Part shown: piece after piece, positions 22,157 through 33,655 of the stretch
Position numbering within the stretch: the stretch's first letter is position 1
How the letters are laid out: every line of letters starts with the position of its first letter
From: Lineus longissimus
Lineage: Eukaryota; Nemertea; Pilidiophora; Heteronemertea; Lineidae
Length of the DNA stretch: 64,000 nucleotides
Direction: 5' to 3'
Assembly (NCBI RefSeq): GCF_910592395.1
Contig: NC_088317.1
Location: 12,216,001 to 12,280,000 of the forward strand
The notes under the pieces: model-generated
The model's input: only the letters and a program-made list of their open reading frames with translations
The model's database searches: none
What the model was told of the DNA's origin: nothing
Program-made: the position numbers and the translations under genes

Positions 22157-23523
22157 TTAGTCCATTTCGAAGAGTATGATAAGCTTCGAGATCGGACGAA
22201 TCAAGACGTTAGTCTGAGTCTTGACCCTAACACTGCGTACATATCCTTGCCTATCCGGCATTGTCTCCATCACCCGGCCAAGTGGCCATGAATTACATGG
22301 GAGTCTATCATCCACTAACAAAACAATATCCCCAACTTATAGGTTGCGGCGCGCAGATGTCCACTTTTGGCTTTCCTGCAGCAGGGTCAGATACCCTCTT
22401 GAACACCTTCTCCAGAACAGGTCCGACATGTACTGTTCCTGTCTCCACCTACGTCGACCGTAGTTATCATCCGCACTAAACAGTCCTGGAGGAAGCCTCG
22501 GTTTAACCTTCATGGTTAACAGCATATTAGGCGTCAATGCCTCAAGATCATTGCATTGGTCCGAAATCCTAGTGATAGGCCTATCATTGACGATAGCCTC
22601 AACTTCACACATCAGAGTTCTCAGACTTTCCTCATTCACCACGCGCTGGTCATTGAGAACACTGTTCAAACACTTCCTCACAGTACGGATCTGTCTCTCA
22701 AATACTCCGCCGTGATGAGATCCCAGTTGGGGGTTAAAGACGCACACAATATTCTGTCGGAGCAAAAACTCCTGAATTTTGGCTTTGTTCCAAGCTTTGA
22801 TTGCACCTCTCAGTTCACGTTCACCACTCGTCAAATTTGTCCCATTGTAAGAACGCATCCGCTTCACCTGACCTCTACGAGCGATAAACCTGCGCATTGT
22901 ATTGATACACGAGTCCGTATCCAAAGAATCCGCAATCTCCAGATGTACCACCCTGATGGTCATGCAAGTAAAAAGAACACCATATCGCTTTACAATGGCA
23001 CGACCCCTTTTAACTTCGAAGGGTCCGAAGAAATCACATCCAACTGATGTGAACGGCGGTTCATCAACGGTAAGTCTTTCTTGTGGCAAGTCGCTCATTT
23101 TCTGCTCTCCATCTTTCGCTTCACGTTTCCTGCATTCAACACACTTGGCGATGATCTTACGAATTGCAGACTGGGCATGGATCAACCAGTACTTCTCACT
23201 GAGTCTAGAGAGCATGTGGTTTCGTTTCTCATGCATAACCTCTGCATGAATCTGGCGCAAGATAAGCCTACTGACATGACTGTTTTTGGAAGAATAACAG
23301 GGCGTTTTCTCTAAACAGGCAAAGCAGACCTTCTCAAGCGACCTCCAACGTGTAGTAATCCGTTATCCAAGACCGGGTCTAGTTTTCGTAACGAACTAGA
23401 CTGCTTAACACAAGCTCTCCCACTTGCAAGTGACTTCATTTCCTCAGCGAATGCTGCCTGCTGAGAAAACCTGAGTATAGCACACTCAGAGTCCTTCAGG
23501 TCCTGAACAGTGAGGGGTCTCAA
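22157..23523 (-). pseudogene. BEL integrase and C-terminal domain, inactivated
   Basis: The first segment (23311-23523) is the N-terminal part before the zinc site. After a frame change, 22337-23260 holds the HHCC-like zinc site (IHAEVMHEKRNH, CVECRK), the first catalytic Asp in GCDFFGP, a stretch where the second catalytic Asp should be but which reads SYNGTN (Tyr in place of Asp), and the Glu in HHGGVFERQIR. The domain typical of BEL integrase C-termini follows. After a stop near 22337 it continues in readable form to TAA at 22157 (ending LIILFEMD). The Asp-to-Tyr change and the frame breaks make it non-functional. Confidence 0.88.
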
Positions 23524-23557
23524 GTAGTCGATTGGTTTACACTGATGACCATCATTC

Positions 23558-24409
23558 CTACTCCTGACTCTGTGGAGTCAGCATCTCCTCGACTCTAAGG
23601 ATCCAAGTTACGGCTCGTTTCAATGTGTACCATGAGGAGTGGAAACTGATTAACTTGTCAACACTGTCGCTAGGTGGGGTTGCTGACTGAACATTACTGG
23701 CAGCAACAACACTCCTCTTCGCCTCGTGGTCCTCCTTACTCAAGGTGGACGACATCGGGGGTGCAATAGGCCATGACTCCGGCGACTCCCAGAGAAAGTC
23801 AGGACCGTTTAACCAGCGCCTGTTCTGTAGGAAAGCATCGGCACCTTGACCTCTCGAAGCCTCATCTGCAGGATTCAGAGCTGAACTGATGTATCTCCAC
23901 TGCTTCACATCTGATCCCTCATGAATGACTTGGAGCCTGTTTGCGACGAAGGTATGGAATCCTGACGTTTCATTTCCGATGTACTTGATAACCGACATGC
24001 TATCAGTCCAGAAGTGAGATTTCTGGAGCGGAATCTCAAACTCTTTCCTAAGCATGGTGTCAATCTTTACGGCAACTGTGGCAGCAGTGAGCTCTAATCT
24101 CACTATTGTAACTTGCTTGAGTGGTGTGACACGGGATTTTGCTTGTACGAGACCACAGTGAACACGTCCCTCGGTGTTGATCAGACGAAGACACGTAGCG
24201 ACACCATAACCCGACTCCGAAGCATCGCTGAAGTGATGGCATTCAGCCGATGCAAGTTCACCAAAACCTTCAGGTTTTACACAGCACCTGATGCTGAAGT
24301 CGGCCAGCTTGGTAACGTCCTCCAACCAAGCACTCCACTGGCCGAGGTGCGGCTCCGGAATGACTTCATCCCAGCTGAGCTTTAGTCGACATAGCCTTGC
24401 AGCAGGCAC
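23558..24409 (-). pseudogene. BEL RNase H region
   Basis: This frame carries the RNase H of the BEL polyprotein: FSDASESGYG (first Asp), LELTAA (Glu), FWTDSMSV (second Asp) and NPADEASRG (last Asp), followed by the linker that leads to the integrase (RRWLNGPDFL). It lies in a different frame from the RT segment to its right (overlap at 24382-24409) and from the integrase segments to its left, so frameshifts have occurred on both sides. Motifs themselves look intact. Confidence 0.88.
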
Positions 24410-25637
24410 TTGGCTTTCAAAATGACTGGAGAAAGGAACCCCAGGTGATCGTAAATCGAGTAGACGGTGGAAAGGATCCCACGACGCGTAGGCGGTCTAT
24501 CCCTCGGCTCAATTTTGAAATTGAAAGTGTCATTTTGAACGCACCATTGCACTCCTAGTGCACGCTCCATCGGTAGGCTGCTCTTCTACAGGTCTAAGTC
24601 CTTCACCTCCTTGGCCCAGTACTCAACAGGAATTGAAGCCATGAACTCCCGATTATTTGAAATGAATGTAGTCAGGTTGAAACCTCCTTTCCAGCAGAGC
24701 TTGTGAAAATCCTCTGCTAATGTTATGGCCTCAGCTATAGGAACCTTGCTCTTCAAGCAATCGTCGACATAGAAGTTTCGCTCTACGACTTTGGCAGCCT
24801 CAGGAAATTCGCCTCTATTGTCCTCAGCAGTTCTTCGCAATGCGTAGTTTGCACAGCTTGGCGAGGAAGCTGCGCCGAATATATAAACCATCATCTGATG
24901 TTCAACCATTGATTTGCTCGGATCACCATCTTCCCACCATAAAAACCGTAAGTAGATGGCGTCCTCATCAGGTACTCGTACTCTATAAAACATCGATTCC
25001 ATGTCGGCCATCATAGCAATCTCCTCCTCTCGAAATCTGAGTAAAGTCCCTGGCAGTGAGTTGGTTCGATTAGGACCTTGCAACAGGTGATCGTTCAAGG
25101 ATGTGCCACCGTAGCGCGCTGAACAGTCAAATACTACTCTTAGTTTCTGCTTCTTGGGGTGAAAAACTCTATGGTGTGGCAGGTACCACACTTTGCCAGT
25201 TGGGGGTTGACAGGGTGCAACCCTGGCGTAATCATTGCTCAAAATCTTGTCCATGAATGTCTTATACTTGTCATGGAAGTCACTGTCCTCCTGAACTTTC
25301 GTTTCAAAGATTCCATACGCTGTACGGCCCGAGGACGATTATTGGGCAACTTAGTGTTCATGTCCTTGAATGGGACACCGATGATATAGTGACCATCAAC
25401 GAATGTGACAGATTGAGACACACGTTCTAGAAACAGCTTACCATTCTGAGACGGCTCAATCTCGTCATCTATGACGCGTTCACTGAAGTCGCGGTCGACA
25501 TGATCACGGATTTGATCCTCCAAACTTGCGATGGTTCTCACTTCGGTTCTTTTAACAACAGCTGACACACGTGCTTCTTCTCTGTCATCAGATGCTGCCA
25601 GAGGGCCATTGATTACCCAACCAAAAGCTGTCCTCAC
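24382..25637 (-). pseudogene. BEL reverse transcriptase, frame-broken
   Basis: Segment 25239-25637 begins with RTAFGWVINGPL, a hallmark preceding the RT of BEL elements. After a frame change, 24586-25254 holds the RT core: WYLPHHRVFHPKK, RVVFDCSA, MMADMESMFYRV (first Asp) and YVDD. The next segment 24382-24570 is in the same frame after one stop and holds TVYSIYDHLGFLSPV, the BEL connection region. The YVDD signature and these flanks are specific to BEL/Pao. Confidence 0.9.
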
Positions 25638-25679
25638 AGCGAATGAACCGTTATCCTGACTAGGAACAACCTCCAGGGG

Positions 25680-26743
25680 CTACAGCATCATGGGAACGTT
25701 AACACCAATCAAGAGTTCTACATCACTGCCTATGGTATGCAAAGGAATGTCTTTCAAATAAGACAATTTCTGAATGTCCTCTGAGGTGACAACAGCATCG
25801 CTGTCAACTGGTAGCTTCAACTGCGTAAAGACCGGCGGCAGCACCGTCACAATGTTTTCATTGAAGCTAACGACCTCCAAATCTGAGATTACTTAACTGT
25901 TCTGAAGCATTTCATGCCCCATCGTTCGAATGTTTATCTTCGTCTTCCTCCCCTTGACACTTAAGGATTTCATGAGTTCCATTGTACAGAAGCTTGCAGT
26001 GCTTCTTGAGTCCAGAAACGCATATGTCTCTACACACTTGTTACCACCCCTCATCCTAACTTTGACGGGAACAATAGCAATGGCTGAACGACGGCTGTCT
26101 CCGGCCCCCATATCTCGACTTGATGCTGTGGCTAACGTGACACTAGAGCAACTGACAGGATTAGATCGAGGCTCCAAGTGTAACACAGATGGGTGCGGTC
26201 TGTTGCAATGCGAGCAAGTAAGTTTCTGTTTACAACTGTCTCTCTGATGTCCCAGCTCAAGACAACCATAGCAAAGCCCTTTCGATCTGAGGAAAGCATA
26301 GCGATCGTACAAGTTCAGTTTTAAATACCATCTCACAACATCCATCCATGGCATGCTTAGTACCATTGCAAAACATACATGGTCTGGAAAAGGCTGGTCT
26401 TGCATTGGTCACAGTTGAACTATCCCCACTCCTCTGACTTGAACCACTCCCTCTGGAACTAGGTTGTGACGTATGACAAGCAGGCTTCTTGTTCTCGACT
26501 GCATTTGTAGCAAAAGCTTTACTAGCGTGCTCCTGCTTCCCCGATGACGCTCTTCCAGCAGTTTACCTTGACTAGCCTGCGAAGTGCCAAGAGATGAAAA
26601 CACATCCCTACCGTAAGTGGGATCAGTGGCTTTCCTAGCCTCTCTCCTAACGAAAGCTACAAGATGACTGAACCTCACAGCTTGGCCCTTTCCCTTGACA
26701 TCCAACACAATGTTGCGCCACCTGTCATGGAGATGGACAGGTA
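25680..26743 (-). pseudogene. BEL gag C-terminus, zinc knuckles and protease
   Basis: One frame with several stops. 26409-26743 continues gag (FSHLVAFVRREARKATDP). 25893-26405 holds two Cys/His knuckles (CYGCLELGHQRDSC and CSHCNRPHPSVLH) and the protease motif, which reads FLDSRSTASFC where an active enzyme would have D-S/T-G (Gly replaced by Arg). 25680-25880 is the region after the protease (PVFTQLKLP, LLIGVNVP). The gypsy element sits at 26749, immediately upstream in the reading direction; the gag frame resumes at 36806 on the other side. Confidence 0.88.
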
Positions 26744-26748
26744 GCTTC

Positions 26749-26926
26749 TGTTATAAAATGGACTATTCAACATCTTAACACGCAGGTTACATATGTAGAA
26801 CAATCATCATTCCAGCATGATATATGGACCGCCATACAGTGGCGCCTCTATGTGAAAGGTAACGAACTAAACGAATAGTAGAGTATGAAGACAGTCACAA
26901 TCAAGACATGTACGAATACTGTAACA
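26749..26926 (-). repeat. 3' LTR of gypsy element 2 (178 bp)
   Basis: On the minus strand it begins TGTTACAGTATTCG and ends CATTTTATAACA. It matches the split 5' LTR formed by 36642-36800 plus 34414-34429 (together 175 bp). Confidence 0.88.
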
Positions 26927-27220
26927 TCCCCCTTATCCAGAAAATGAGCAGCATATTTAATTACACAACAGGTGCTCTATAATAATCCTGTAGATGTCAG
27001 TCCAATAATACGTTAACTGTAACACCAATTTTAAAACCAAAATTTAAAATTACCAACTTGTAACACAGATGCATCAGAAACAGAAATCCAATCTCTGCTG
27101 TAAAATCACTAATAAAATGCTTTCTACACAAGCATGAAAATTGTCCAAATTCTTATACTAGAGTTTTCACTAATAAGAGTCAGAGTTTGCTAAGTGCTTC
27201 CACATTGTCTCAACCAACAT
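26927..27220 (-). other. Untranslated 3' region of gypsy element 2
   Basis: Gene-free stretch between the pol stop (27221) and the 3' LTR. The polypurine tract GGATAAGGGGGA lies directly against the LTR. Confidence 0.75.
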
Positions 27221-27373
27221 TTACTCGTCATCACAACGCTTAGGTGGCGTTGACTTTCTACCAGAGCGAGTTTGGTATGGTTGGTTCACCTTCTGTCCAT
27301 TGTTCTTAACCAAACCGGCGTTTTGGTTAACACTCTGTGGTTGAGTGGTTGGAGTGTCACTCTGACTTCTCTG
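27221..27373 (-). pseudogene. Gypsy element 2 pol, extreme C-terminus
   Basis: About 50 codons, open on the minus strand up to TAA at 27221. They end in a basic Thr-Arg-Ser-Gly-Arg and Pro-Pro-Lys-Arg tail typical of gypsy polyproteins. The frame joins the pol fragment at 30763-31171 once the LINE and one copy of its AACCG duplication are set aside. Confidence 0.75.
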
Positions 27374-27375
27374 CG

Positions 27376-27409
<34 letters not shown>

Positions 27410-27448
27410 CAACTTGTTATAGCGCACGTATCCAGGCACTAGTCCCGC

Positions 27449-29096
27449 TCAAGGCGCTTTACAGAAGGCTCTTTTAAAGAGCAGAGTCTTTATATTTGAT
27501 TTAAAGATGTTGATGTCAGTGCAAAGCGTCAGCCCCAAAGGCAACTCGTTCCACATCGCCGGTGCCGCCACAGAAAAGGCCCGGTCCCCATATGATGGGA
27601 TGATTGACTTTTGCTGTGACAAATGAACACCGACTGATGATCGGAGCGCCCGGGACGGACGCTTCACACTGACCAGGTCACAGAGGTAGGATGGGGCAAA
27701 ATGAATTGCCTCGAACGCAAAAACCAGGATTTTGTAATGAATCCGCTGCGCGACGGGAAGCCAGTGCAGTTCCTCGAGGATTGGAGTAATATGCGCTGAC
27801 TTCCGGGTTCTTGTTACGAGTCGCGCAGCGGAGTTTTGAACTCTTTGGAGTGGAAGAATAGTTGTAGAGGGCAAACCGACAAGGAGAGGGTTACAGAAGT
27901 CAATCTTTGATGTCACAAGCAGACTGGCAAACAACTTTGCTGTGTCCATTGTAAGATATTTTCTGACACGAGCAATGTTACGAATTGCGAGATTTGCCCG
28001 CTTGACGGTGGCCGACACGTGGGCCTTGAAGAAGAAATGTTTATCAAATATAACGCCAAGATTCCGGGCAGTGTCCGTAGAATCGACGATACAGTCCACT
28101 ACCTTTATGCCCGATATTGCTGGAAGGGAACACATGTACTGTGACATGATAAACATGAACTCTGTTTTGTCATTATTACAAGACAGACCATTTTCAACCA
28201 TCCATGCACTAGCATCTGACACGCATTTCCCTACAGTACAAATCGCAGATGACAGACTAACAATGCGAAATGCCAGGTAGTCCTGTGTATCATCGGCGTA
28301 TAGATGATGAATTGTCACTGTCCGCATCGGAAGCCGTTTCCAGGATATCCGCGAGTGGGTTCGTGTAGAGTGTGAACAACAACGGACCAAGGACGGATCC
28401 CTGTGGGACGCCATAACCAAGCTTGACAGGTTTTGACACTTCACTGCCAATGCGGACACGTTGGGACCTATCAGACAGGTACGAGCGAAGCCAAGTCAGT
28501 ACCATCCCGTCGACTCCCATTGACTTGAGACGAGCCAGAAGAATAGCATGATTGACCGTGTCGAACGCAGCGCTTAAGTCTAACAAAACTAGCAGTACGC
28601 ACTTCCGTGATCCAAGAGCAGAGTTGATATCGTTGTGCACCTTTAGAAGTGCTGTTTCCACCGAGTGACCCTCTCGGTATGCGGACTGATAGGGCGTCTG
28701 CAGGCCGTTCATGTGAATGTGGTTCATTAGCTGAACCGACACAATCTTCTCTCGAACCTTTGAGAGGAAGCTGAGGTTCGAGACCGGGCGAAAGTTCTTC
28801 AACACCTCAGCATCTAGGGATGCCTTCTTTAAAAGAGGACTGACTATCGCCTCCTTCCATTCCTCTGGGAAGACTCCGGAAGATAGTGAACTGTTTATGA
28901 TCTTTGCGATCAGAGTCACTAGGGTGGGTAGACAGTCCTTCATCAATGATGTTGGCAGCGGGTCCAAGGCACAGTGCTTCGACTTCATCGATCGGATTAC
29001 TTTAGAAACAGACTGTGTGTCCACGGGATCAAACTCCGTGAACCCAGTTTTCACCTCGTATGACTCACCAGCCGTGCACTGATCAGCATCGTTCAC
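27449..29096 (-). pseudogene. LINE 1 reverse transcriptase, frameshifted
   Basis: Frame 28290-29096 holds the RT fingers and palm (NFRPVSNLSFLSK, LDLSAAFDTV, YGVPQGSVLGP). Frame 27449-28459 continues with YADDTQ, the LGVIFD thumb region and the C-terminal HITPILEELHWLP and SYLCDL segments, ending at 27449. The frames overlap, so a frameshift lies near 28310, just before YADD. A short upstream piece at 30491-30757, containing TVHRQIWKEQ and AERFSEFF, is the N-terminal continuation across LINE 2. No endonuclease domain remains. Confidence 0.9.
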
Positions 29097-29107
29097 TGGT
29101 ACAGCTT

Positions 29108-30490
29108 ACATACATACATACATACAAATAGCATTTATATAGCGCAAAATCCAATTAGAAAAATTGCTCAGCTGCGCTTAACAAAAACACTGTTCAAATA
29201 GTTTGGTTTTTAATCTTCTTTTGAACTCGCTGACGGTGGAGCTGTTGCGGGTGTTAGTGTCCAATGAGTTCCATAATTTGCTGGCATAAACTGTAAAGCT
29301 TCTGCCACCAAATGTCTCAAGGCGATACCTGGGAGTCACCAACAACTCTTGGTTATCCGATCTCAGGGATCGCCCTGGGACATACGATGGCAGGATGTCC
29401 GAGATATATGATGGAGCCATGTTGTTTTTGGCTTTGAACACCATGAGTAAAACCTTGAAATCGATACGATATGGTATCGGAAGCCAGTGGAGAGTTCTCA
29501 AAACGGGTGTTATGTGCTCACGTAGTGGAGTCCTTGTAATTATTCTTGCTGCACGGCTCTGCACTAGTTGTAATTTGTGCAGGAGTTGCTCATTAACCCC
29601 AGCTAACAGACTATTTCCGTAGTCCAAACGAGACATCACCAGTGAGTGCACTAGCTCTTTCGTTGCTGCAGTTGTAAGGAGCTTGCGAGCGCGACCAATA
29701 TTGCGCAAGTGGTAAGTTGCAGATTTGACGATGTAGTTTATGTGTGATGCCATAGAAAGAGTTTGATCAAAATACACTCCGAGGTTCCGCACAGGGCCAC
29801 TGGACGGAGTGACCTGGACGCCAGCGACTATAAGTGATTTAACGTTCAGTGAATCGATTACTCTCTGTGAGCCAAAGAGTTCGATCTCTGTTTTAGAAGG
29901 ATTTCCTTTGAGCTTGTTAACAGTAAGCCAGTCATGAATATCAACGAGACAGATCTCGAGGTCGATGATCCTTGAAGCGGCCTGAGTGACAGGAAGTGCT
30001 ACATACAACTGATTGTCATCCGCGTATCCGTGCCTAGGGGTGCCAAAACCATCGATAAGGGGACCAAGTGGCAGGATGTAGACCAGGAAAAGGATGGGGC
30101 CTAATACTGACCCCTGTGGTACGCCATAATTGAGTGTTTGAGGCGCTGATCTCTTTCCGCTGATACACACATGTTGCGTCCTCCCCGCCAGATATGAACG
30201 AAACCACGTTAGCGGGATACCGTCGATACCAAGGAGATTTTGTAGACGCGAGAGGAGAACTTCGTGGTCGACCGTGTCGAACGCGGCACTGAGATCTAGT
30301 AACACTAATACAGCTGCACCATGTTTATCAACCATGTTGCGAATATCGTTCTGGACCCTCAGTAATGCCGATTCAGTACTATGCTTAGCCTTGTAGGCTG
30401 ATTGGAAGGCATCGTGAAGGTTGTGAGTGTCCATGTACGTATTCAACCGGGCTGCAATAACACGTTCAAGTACCTTCGACAAAAAGGATA
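29108..30490 (-). mobile_element. CR1/L2-group LINE 2, nested inside LINE 1
   Basis: A 1383-bp 5'-truncated LINE flanked by AGCTT on both sides (29103-29107 and 30491-30495). The 3' end carries GCGCTATATAAATGC and a (TATG)n tail, different from the (ATT)n tail of LINE 1. It belongs to the same branch as LINE 1 but is a different family. Confidence 0.9.
29178..30482 (-). CDS. LINE 2 reverse transcriptase fragment (open frame)
   Basis: A 434-residue uninterrupted frame. It begins inside the RT (LSKVLERVIAARL; the start codon is incidental because the element is truncated). It holds LDLSAAFDTVDHE (first catalytic Asp), YGVPQGSVLGP, YADDNQ (YADD), the NLGVYFD thumb motif and the C-terminal HITPVLRTLHWLPIPYRI region, ending in basic FKRRLKTKLF. 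Loss of the N-terminal endonuclease and RT fingers makes it inactive. The absence of stops suggests it is younger than LINE 1. Confidence 0.9.
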   Translation of the reverse strand: MSKVLERVIAARLNTYMDTHNLHDAFQSAYKAKHSTESALLRVQNDIRNMVDKHGAAVLVLLDLSAAFDTVDHEVLLSRLQNLLGIDGIPLTWFRSYLAGRTQHVCISGKRSAPQTLNYGVPQGSVLGPILFLVYILPLGPLIDGFGTPRHGYADDNQLYVALPVTQAASRIIDLEICLVDIHDWLTVNKLKGNPSKTEIELFGSQRVIDSLNVKSLIVAGVQVTPSSGPVRNLGVYFDQTLSMASHINYIVKSATYHLRNIGRARKLLTTAATKELVHSLVMSRLDYGNSLLAGVNEQLLHKLQLVQSRAARIITRTPLREHITPVLRTLHWLPIPYRIDFKVLLMVFKAKNNMAPSYISDILPSYVPGRSLRSDNQELLVTPRYRLETFGGRSFTVYASKLWNSLDTNTRNSSTVSEFKRRLKTKLFEQCFC

Positions 30491-30762
30491 AGCTTGTGTG
30501 ATCCTCTCAACTTTACAGATGAAGAACTCACTGAAACGTTCCGCAAGCTCCATATCAGACTCGTGTGATGGCAGAGGAGAGGGGACGTTGCGGCACATCA
30601 GTTTGCCAACAATGTTAATGGCTTCAGCCTGTGAGGAGGACTGAAGTTCAGCATTATAGTGCATCACCTTCGATTGTTCAATCATTTTATCAACTGCTCT
30701 GGCCTGTTCTTTCCAGATTTGACGGTGGACAGTGAGGCCAGACGTGCGAAAGCTGCACGGTT

Positions 30763-31171
30763 GAGTGTCATCAAAACTCACACGCTTTGGAATGATTCTG
30801 ATGTGAACTCGATTCCTTCTCAGTTGAGTCCCATTGGGTGTCCTAAGGATGTATGAACGCGGTTCTGTTGCCTTGTCCACTACAGTGGCTGGGAGCCACT
30901 GTGCTTCATCCCGCATTTGGAAACGTACAGTCTCGCCTACTTTCAACGGCGGTAAGTCCTTGGCGCTGCGGTCATGATACGTTTTCATGTTCGACTGCTT
31001 TTCCTGAAGACGTTCCTTCACAGCGTCCTTGTCGGTGAGGGTATTCGCGATTTTCGTCGGAACAATCGAGCTCAGCTTCCTGCCAAGCATTAGGTCACCT
31101 GGGCTAGGAAGTTTGTGATCAACAGGAGTTGCCCTGTGAGCGAGTAATGCGAGCTCAGGGTCCCTGCCACT
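30763..31171 (-). pseudogene. Gypsy element 2 pol, integrase C-terminal module
   Basis: In frame with the integrase to its right; only one TAG at 31172-31174 separates them. It contains the end of the integrase: LLAHRAT, LGRKLSSIVP, the PPLKVGETVRFQ module and YILRTPNGTQLRRNR, a basic strand common in this gypsy group. LINE 1 interrupts it at 30757; the rest is at 27221-27373. Confidence 0.85.
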
Positions 31172-32413
31172 CTAGACTGCTTTCGTAATGAGCCTTTTCG
31201 CAATGTCAACCTGGCTCTCAATGAAACCATTAGATTTCGGATACCTTGGCGAACTAGTGTGAATCTCAAATCCCCACTCTTTGGCGAAGTTTCGATAGAC
31301 ATGGCTGTCGTAATGAGGACCATTGTCATCTACGACTCTGCTCGGTACTCCAAACTCTGCGAATATCTGCTTAATACACGCGATAGCGGTGATGCTTGGA
31401 CATGGCTTTGGTAGTTTACGAACTACTAGGTATTTGCTATAGTAATCAGTTACTATAAGCCAATCACTCCCTTTTGCTTGAAACAAGTCAGTTCCTACCA
31501 CGTCCCAAGCTCGGTTCGGAATTTCATGTGGTTTCAGTGCCTCCGGCTGTTGGGCAGGCATGTGCTGTTGGCATGTAGCACACCCTTTTACGACACGTTC
31601 GATATCCTTGTTTACGTTGTAACAGTAGACCGTGTTCCTGGCCAGCAATCTCGTCTTCTCTATACCCATGTGGGCATAGTGCAGCTTCTCCAGTATCTCC
31701 GACTGCAGACTGGCAGGTATGACAGCACACGTACCTTTGAGCACGATTCCACTCTCCAGCGACAATTCATCCCGCATGCTCCAAAATACTCTGATGGAGG
31801 GGTCAAGTTCTTTCGCATTCTCAGGCCATCCTGCGGCAATGACCTGGGAGAGCTTCTGCAATGTCGCATCCTGTGATGTCGCGTCGCGTATTTGTGCAAC
31901 TTTCTCCGTTGAGAATTGCACGAGATCAACACGTACGTCCAATTCCTCCATTTCGTAGTTGGCTTGGCACGGAAGACGTGACAGTGTGTCAGCTAGCACT
32001 AATTCCTTGCCTGGCCTATACTCGATGTTCATGTTGTAGCCCTGCAGCTTCATGATTTTGTCCTTTAGTGCGATCGGAACTTTCCTCGGACGATCTATAT
32101 GCGGCGCAATGTTCGGGTCAACTTCGAGTTTGACCTCTCCTTGCATACAGCCAATCGAATCAAATCTTTCAGAATATGCGGCCATGAGATCCTGAATGTT
32201 ATTTATTCGCGGGCGCGGCAGCTTCACTTGCGATTCTACTGAACGGTTCATCGTAACTACGCGCAGCATTTCACATGTCGACAGACCTAGTATCGCAAGC
32301 CCATCAACATCGACAATGAAGAAATAGGTCTTTCCCCATTCTGAACCTTCATAACTGCATGTTATGTCAACCGTTCCATGATGAAGTATCTCTGTGCCGT
32401 TGTAAGCGTACAA
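31172..32413 (-). pseudogene. Gypsy element 2 pol with RT/RNase H deleted in frame, integrase kept
   Basis: One open frame of 413 residues. The first ~95 residues are the end of the protease region (FFIVDVDGLAILGLS) and the beginning of RT (APHIDRPRKVPIALKD). The next residues are already the end of RNase H (EYRPGKELVLADTLSRLP), so several hundred RT/RNase H residues are missing with the frame kept. The integrase follows: zinc site (HYAHMGIEKTR, CATCQQHMP), catalytic Asp in VVGTDLF, Asp in VVDDNGPHY, Glu in SNGFIESQ, all present. The frame ends at TAG 31172, beyond which pol continues. Confidence 0.9.
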
Positions 32414-32418
32414 CTTAT

Positions 32419-33372
32419 GCAGCGGTCAATCAGATGTCTGTACGCCCCGGGGTCAGCGGTCGACACGCACTCGACGTCGAGTTCGTGTCGAGTGCTGTGG
32501 TGCCTGATTATTTTCAAGCGTCGACTTTCTGGCGAATGGGATTGGGAAAGGTGTCGAAAATTCGACGAATGTCTGGAGTAGACGGATTTTGCGAATGTCG
32601 AGTTTCTGTCGAGCGATTTATCACAAGAAATAAAAATTAAAAGAAAATGCGGATCGTCAGCTGACGCACATGTTACGCACAGAACAGGAAAGATGGCTGC
32701 CGGCAGCAAAAGGTTGCTGGTAATTTTTTCGTTCCGAACCAGTCTCATTCATTCACATTACTGAGACTGGTATGTCACGAAATTTCTCTCGTCACGAACT
32801 AGATTTGGGGGCGTTGGCTTCCGGTGTCTGGTCACGTGGTTTATCGAGTTTTTCAAATAAAACATTAATTTCAAAACCGATTCCGACAAAAGAACATTAG
32901 CTTACTTAATCTGTAATGATGAAATCGACCAAACTCGAGTACTTACTCCAAATATTTATTGTAAAAAACAAACTCCTTTTTGAAAATGAGAAGGGGATTC
33001 CCAGAAATCCTCGTGCCTACAGAATACCAGAGCGTTCAGTATTGCTCAGTGCAGTGTATATCAGCTGTACATTGGGCTTCCGTCCTTATAGTGAATCGAC
33101 GCATCCCCCTCGACCCTCCGCTAGCACGCCGTAGGGTCAGGGTTACCAGGACTAATTTTTGTAGTGTTTACGATGTTTTTTTACAAAATATGTTGCTCTA
33201 ACAATGAAATGTCGGGCATGGTGAAAAAATAGTGAACTCTGGTCTCAATTGATTTGGTGAAAAGTTAGAACCTGATGAAATGATGCTTGGCAATTTGTGA
33301 GAAAGTGTCGAGTTCTGACCCTCACTTTTTTTCCAAGGGGTGAATAGGTGTCTCATCTCATTGACCGCTGCA
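32419..33372. mobile_element. 954-bp terminal-inverted-repeat insertion (Harbinger-like MITE?)
   Basis: Both ends carry TGCAGCGGTCAAT with further similarity (CAGATG / GAGATG). It is flanked by TTA (32416-32418 and 33373-33375), which fits the TWA duplication of PIF/Harbinger elements. It separates the gypsy 2 protease N-terminal part from its C-terminal part. No transposase is seen. It contains internal palindromes such as CGACACGCACTCGA with its near complement at 32459-32490. Superfamily is an inference from the duplication. Confidence 0.7.
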
Positions 33373-33375
33373 TTA

Positions 33376-33655
33376 GTGGCATTTCATTTCTGCGGGAACT
33401 CGCGATCCGCCTGAAGAGGCGAGTGGGCAACGAATTCCTCTGTGCCCATATGTCGACCTTCACCCTCAGCATGTGTTGGCCTCGAATCGTGTTCAGTCTG
33501 ATGTCAAGCTCCACATAAGCTTCATCACGCGGTTGTGCTGTGGTATCGATTACTGCAAACCGGAAGCTCTCAAACTGTTCGTTGAGTACCTCGAACTCAG
33601 CGGCGGTTGAGGAACTAACATTCTTCTCCTGCGCTTCACGTTTACGGGTTCTATT
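33376..33655 (-). pseudogene. Gypsy element 2 protease N-terminal fragment
   Basis: The minus strand carries a readable frame with DEAYVELDIRL, then HMLRVKVDIWAQRNSLPTRL. In relatives the latter region holds the catalytic D-T-G; here it reads D-I-W, so the active site is destroyed. The frame stops at the Harbinger-like insertion. The frame on the other side does not match exactly, so bases were lost as well. Confidence 0.75.

Larger units (their letters stand above)
27379..30757 (-). mobile_element. CR1/L2-group LINE 1, nested in gypsy 2 pol
   Basis: A 5'-truncated LINE, flanked by CGGTT on the plus strand (27374-27378 and 30758-30762; AACCG on the minus strand). It starts in the linker before the RT and ends in a 3' (ATT)n tail at about 27379-27408, preceded by GCGCTATAAC. 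It is itself interrupted by LINE 2 (29108-30490). Motifs GVPQGSVLGP, YADDTQ and HITPILEELHWLPV place it in the CR1/L2 branch; the exact clade is open. Confidence 0.88.
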
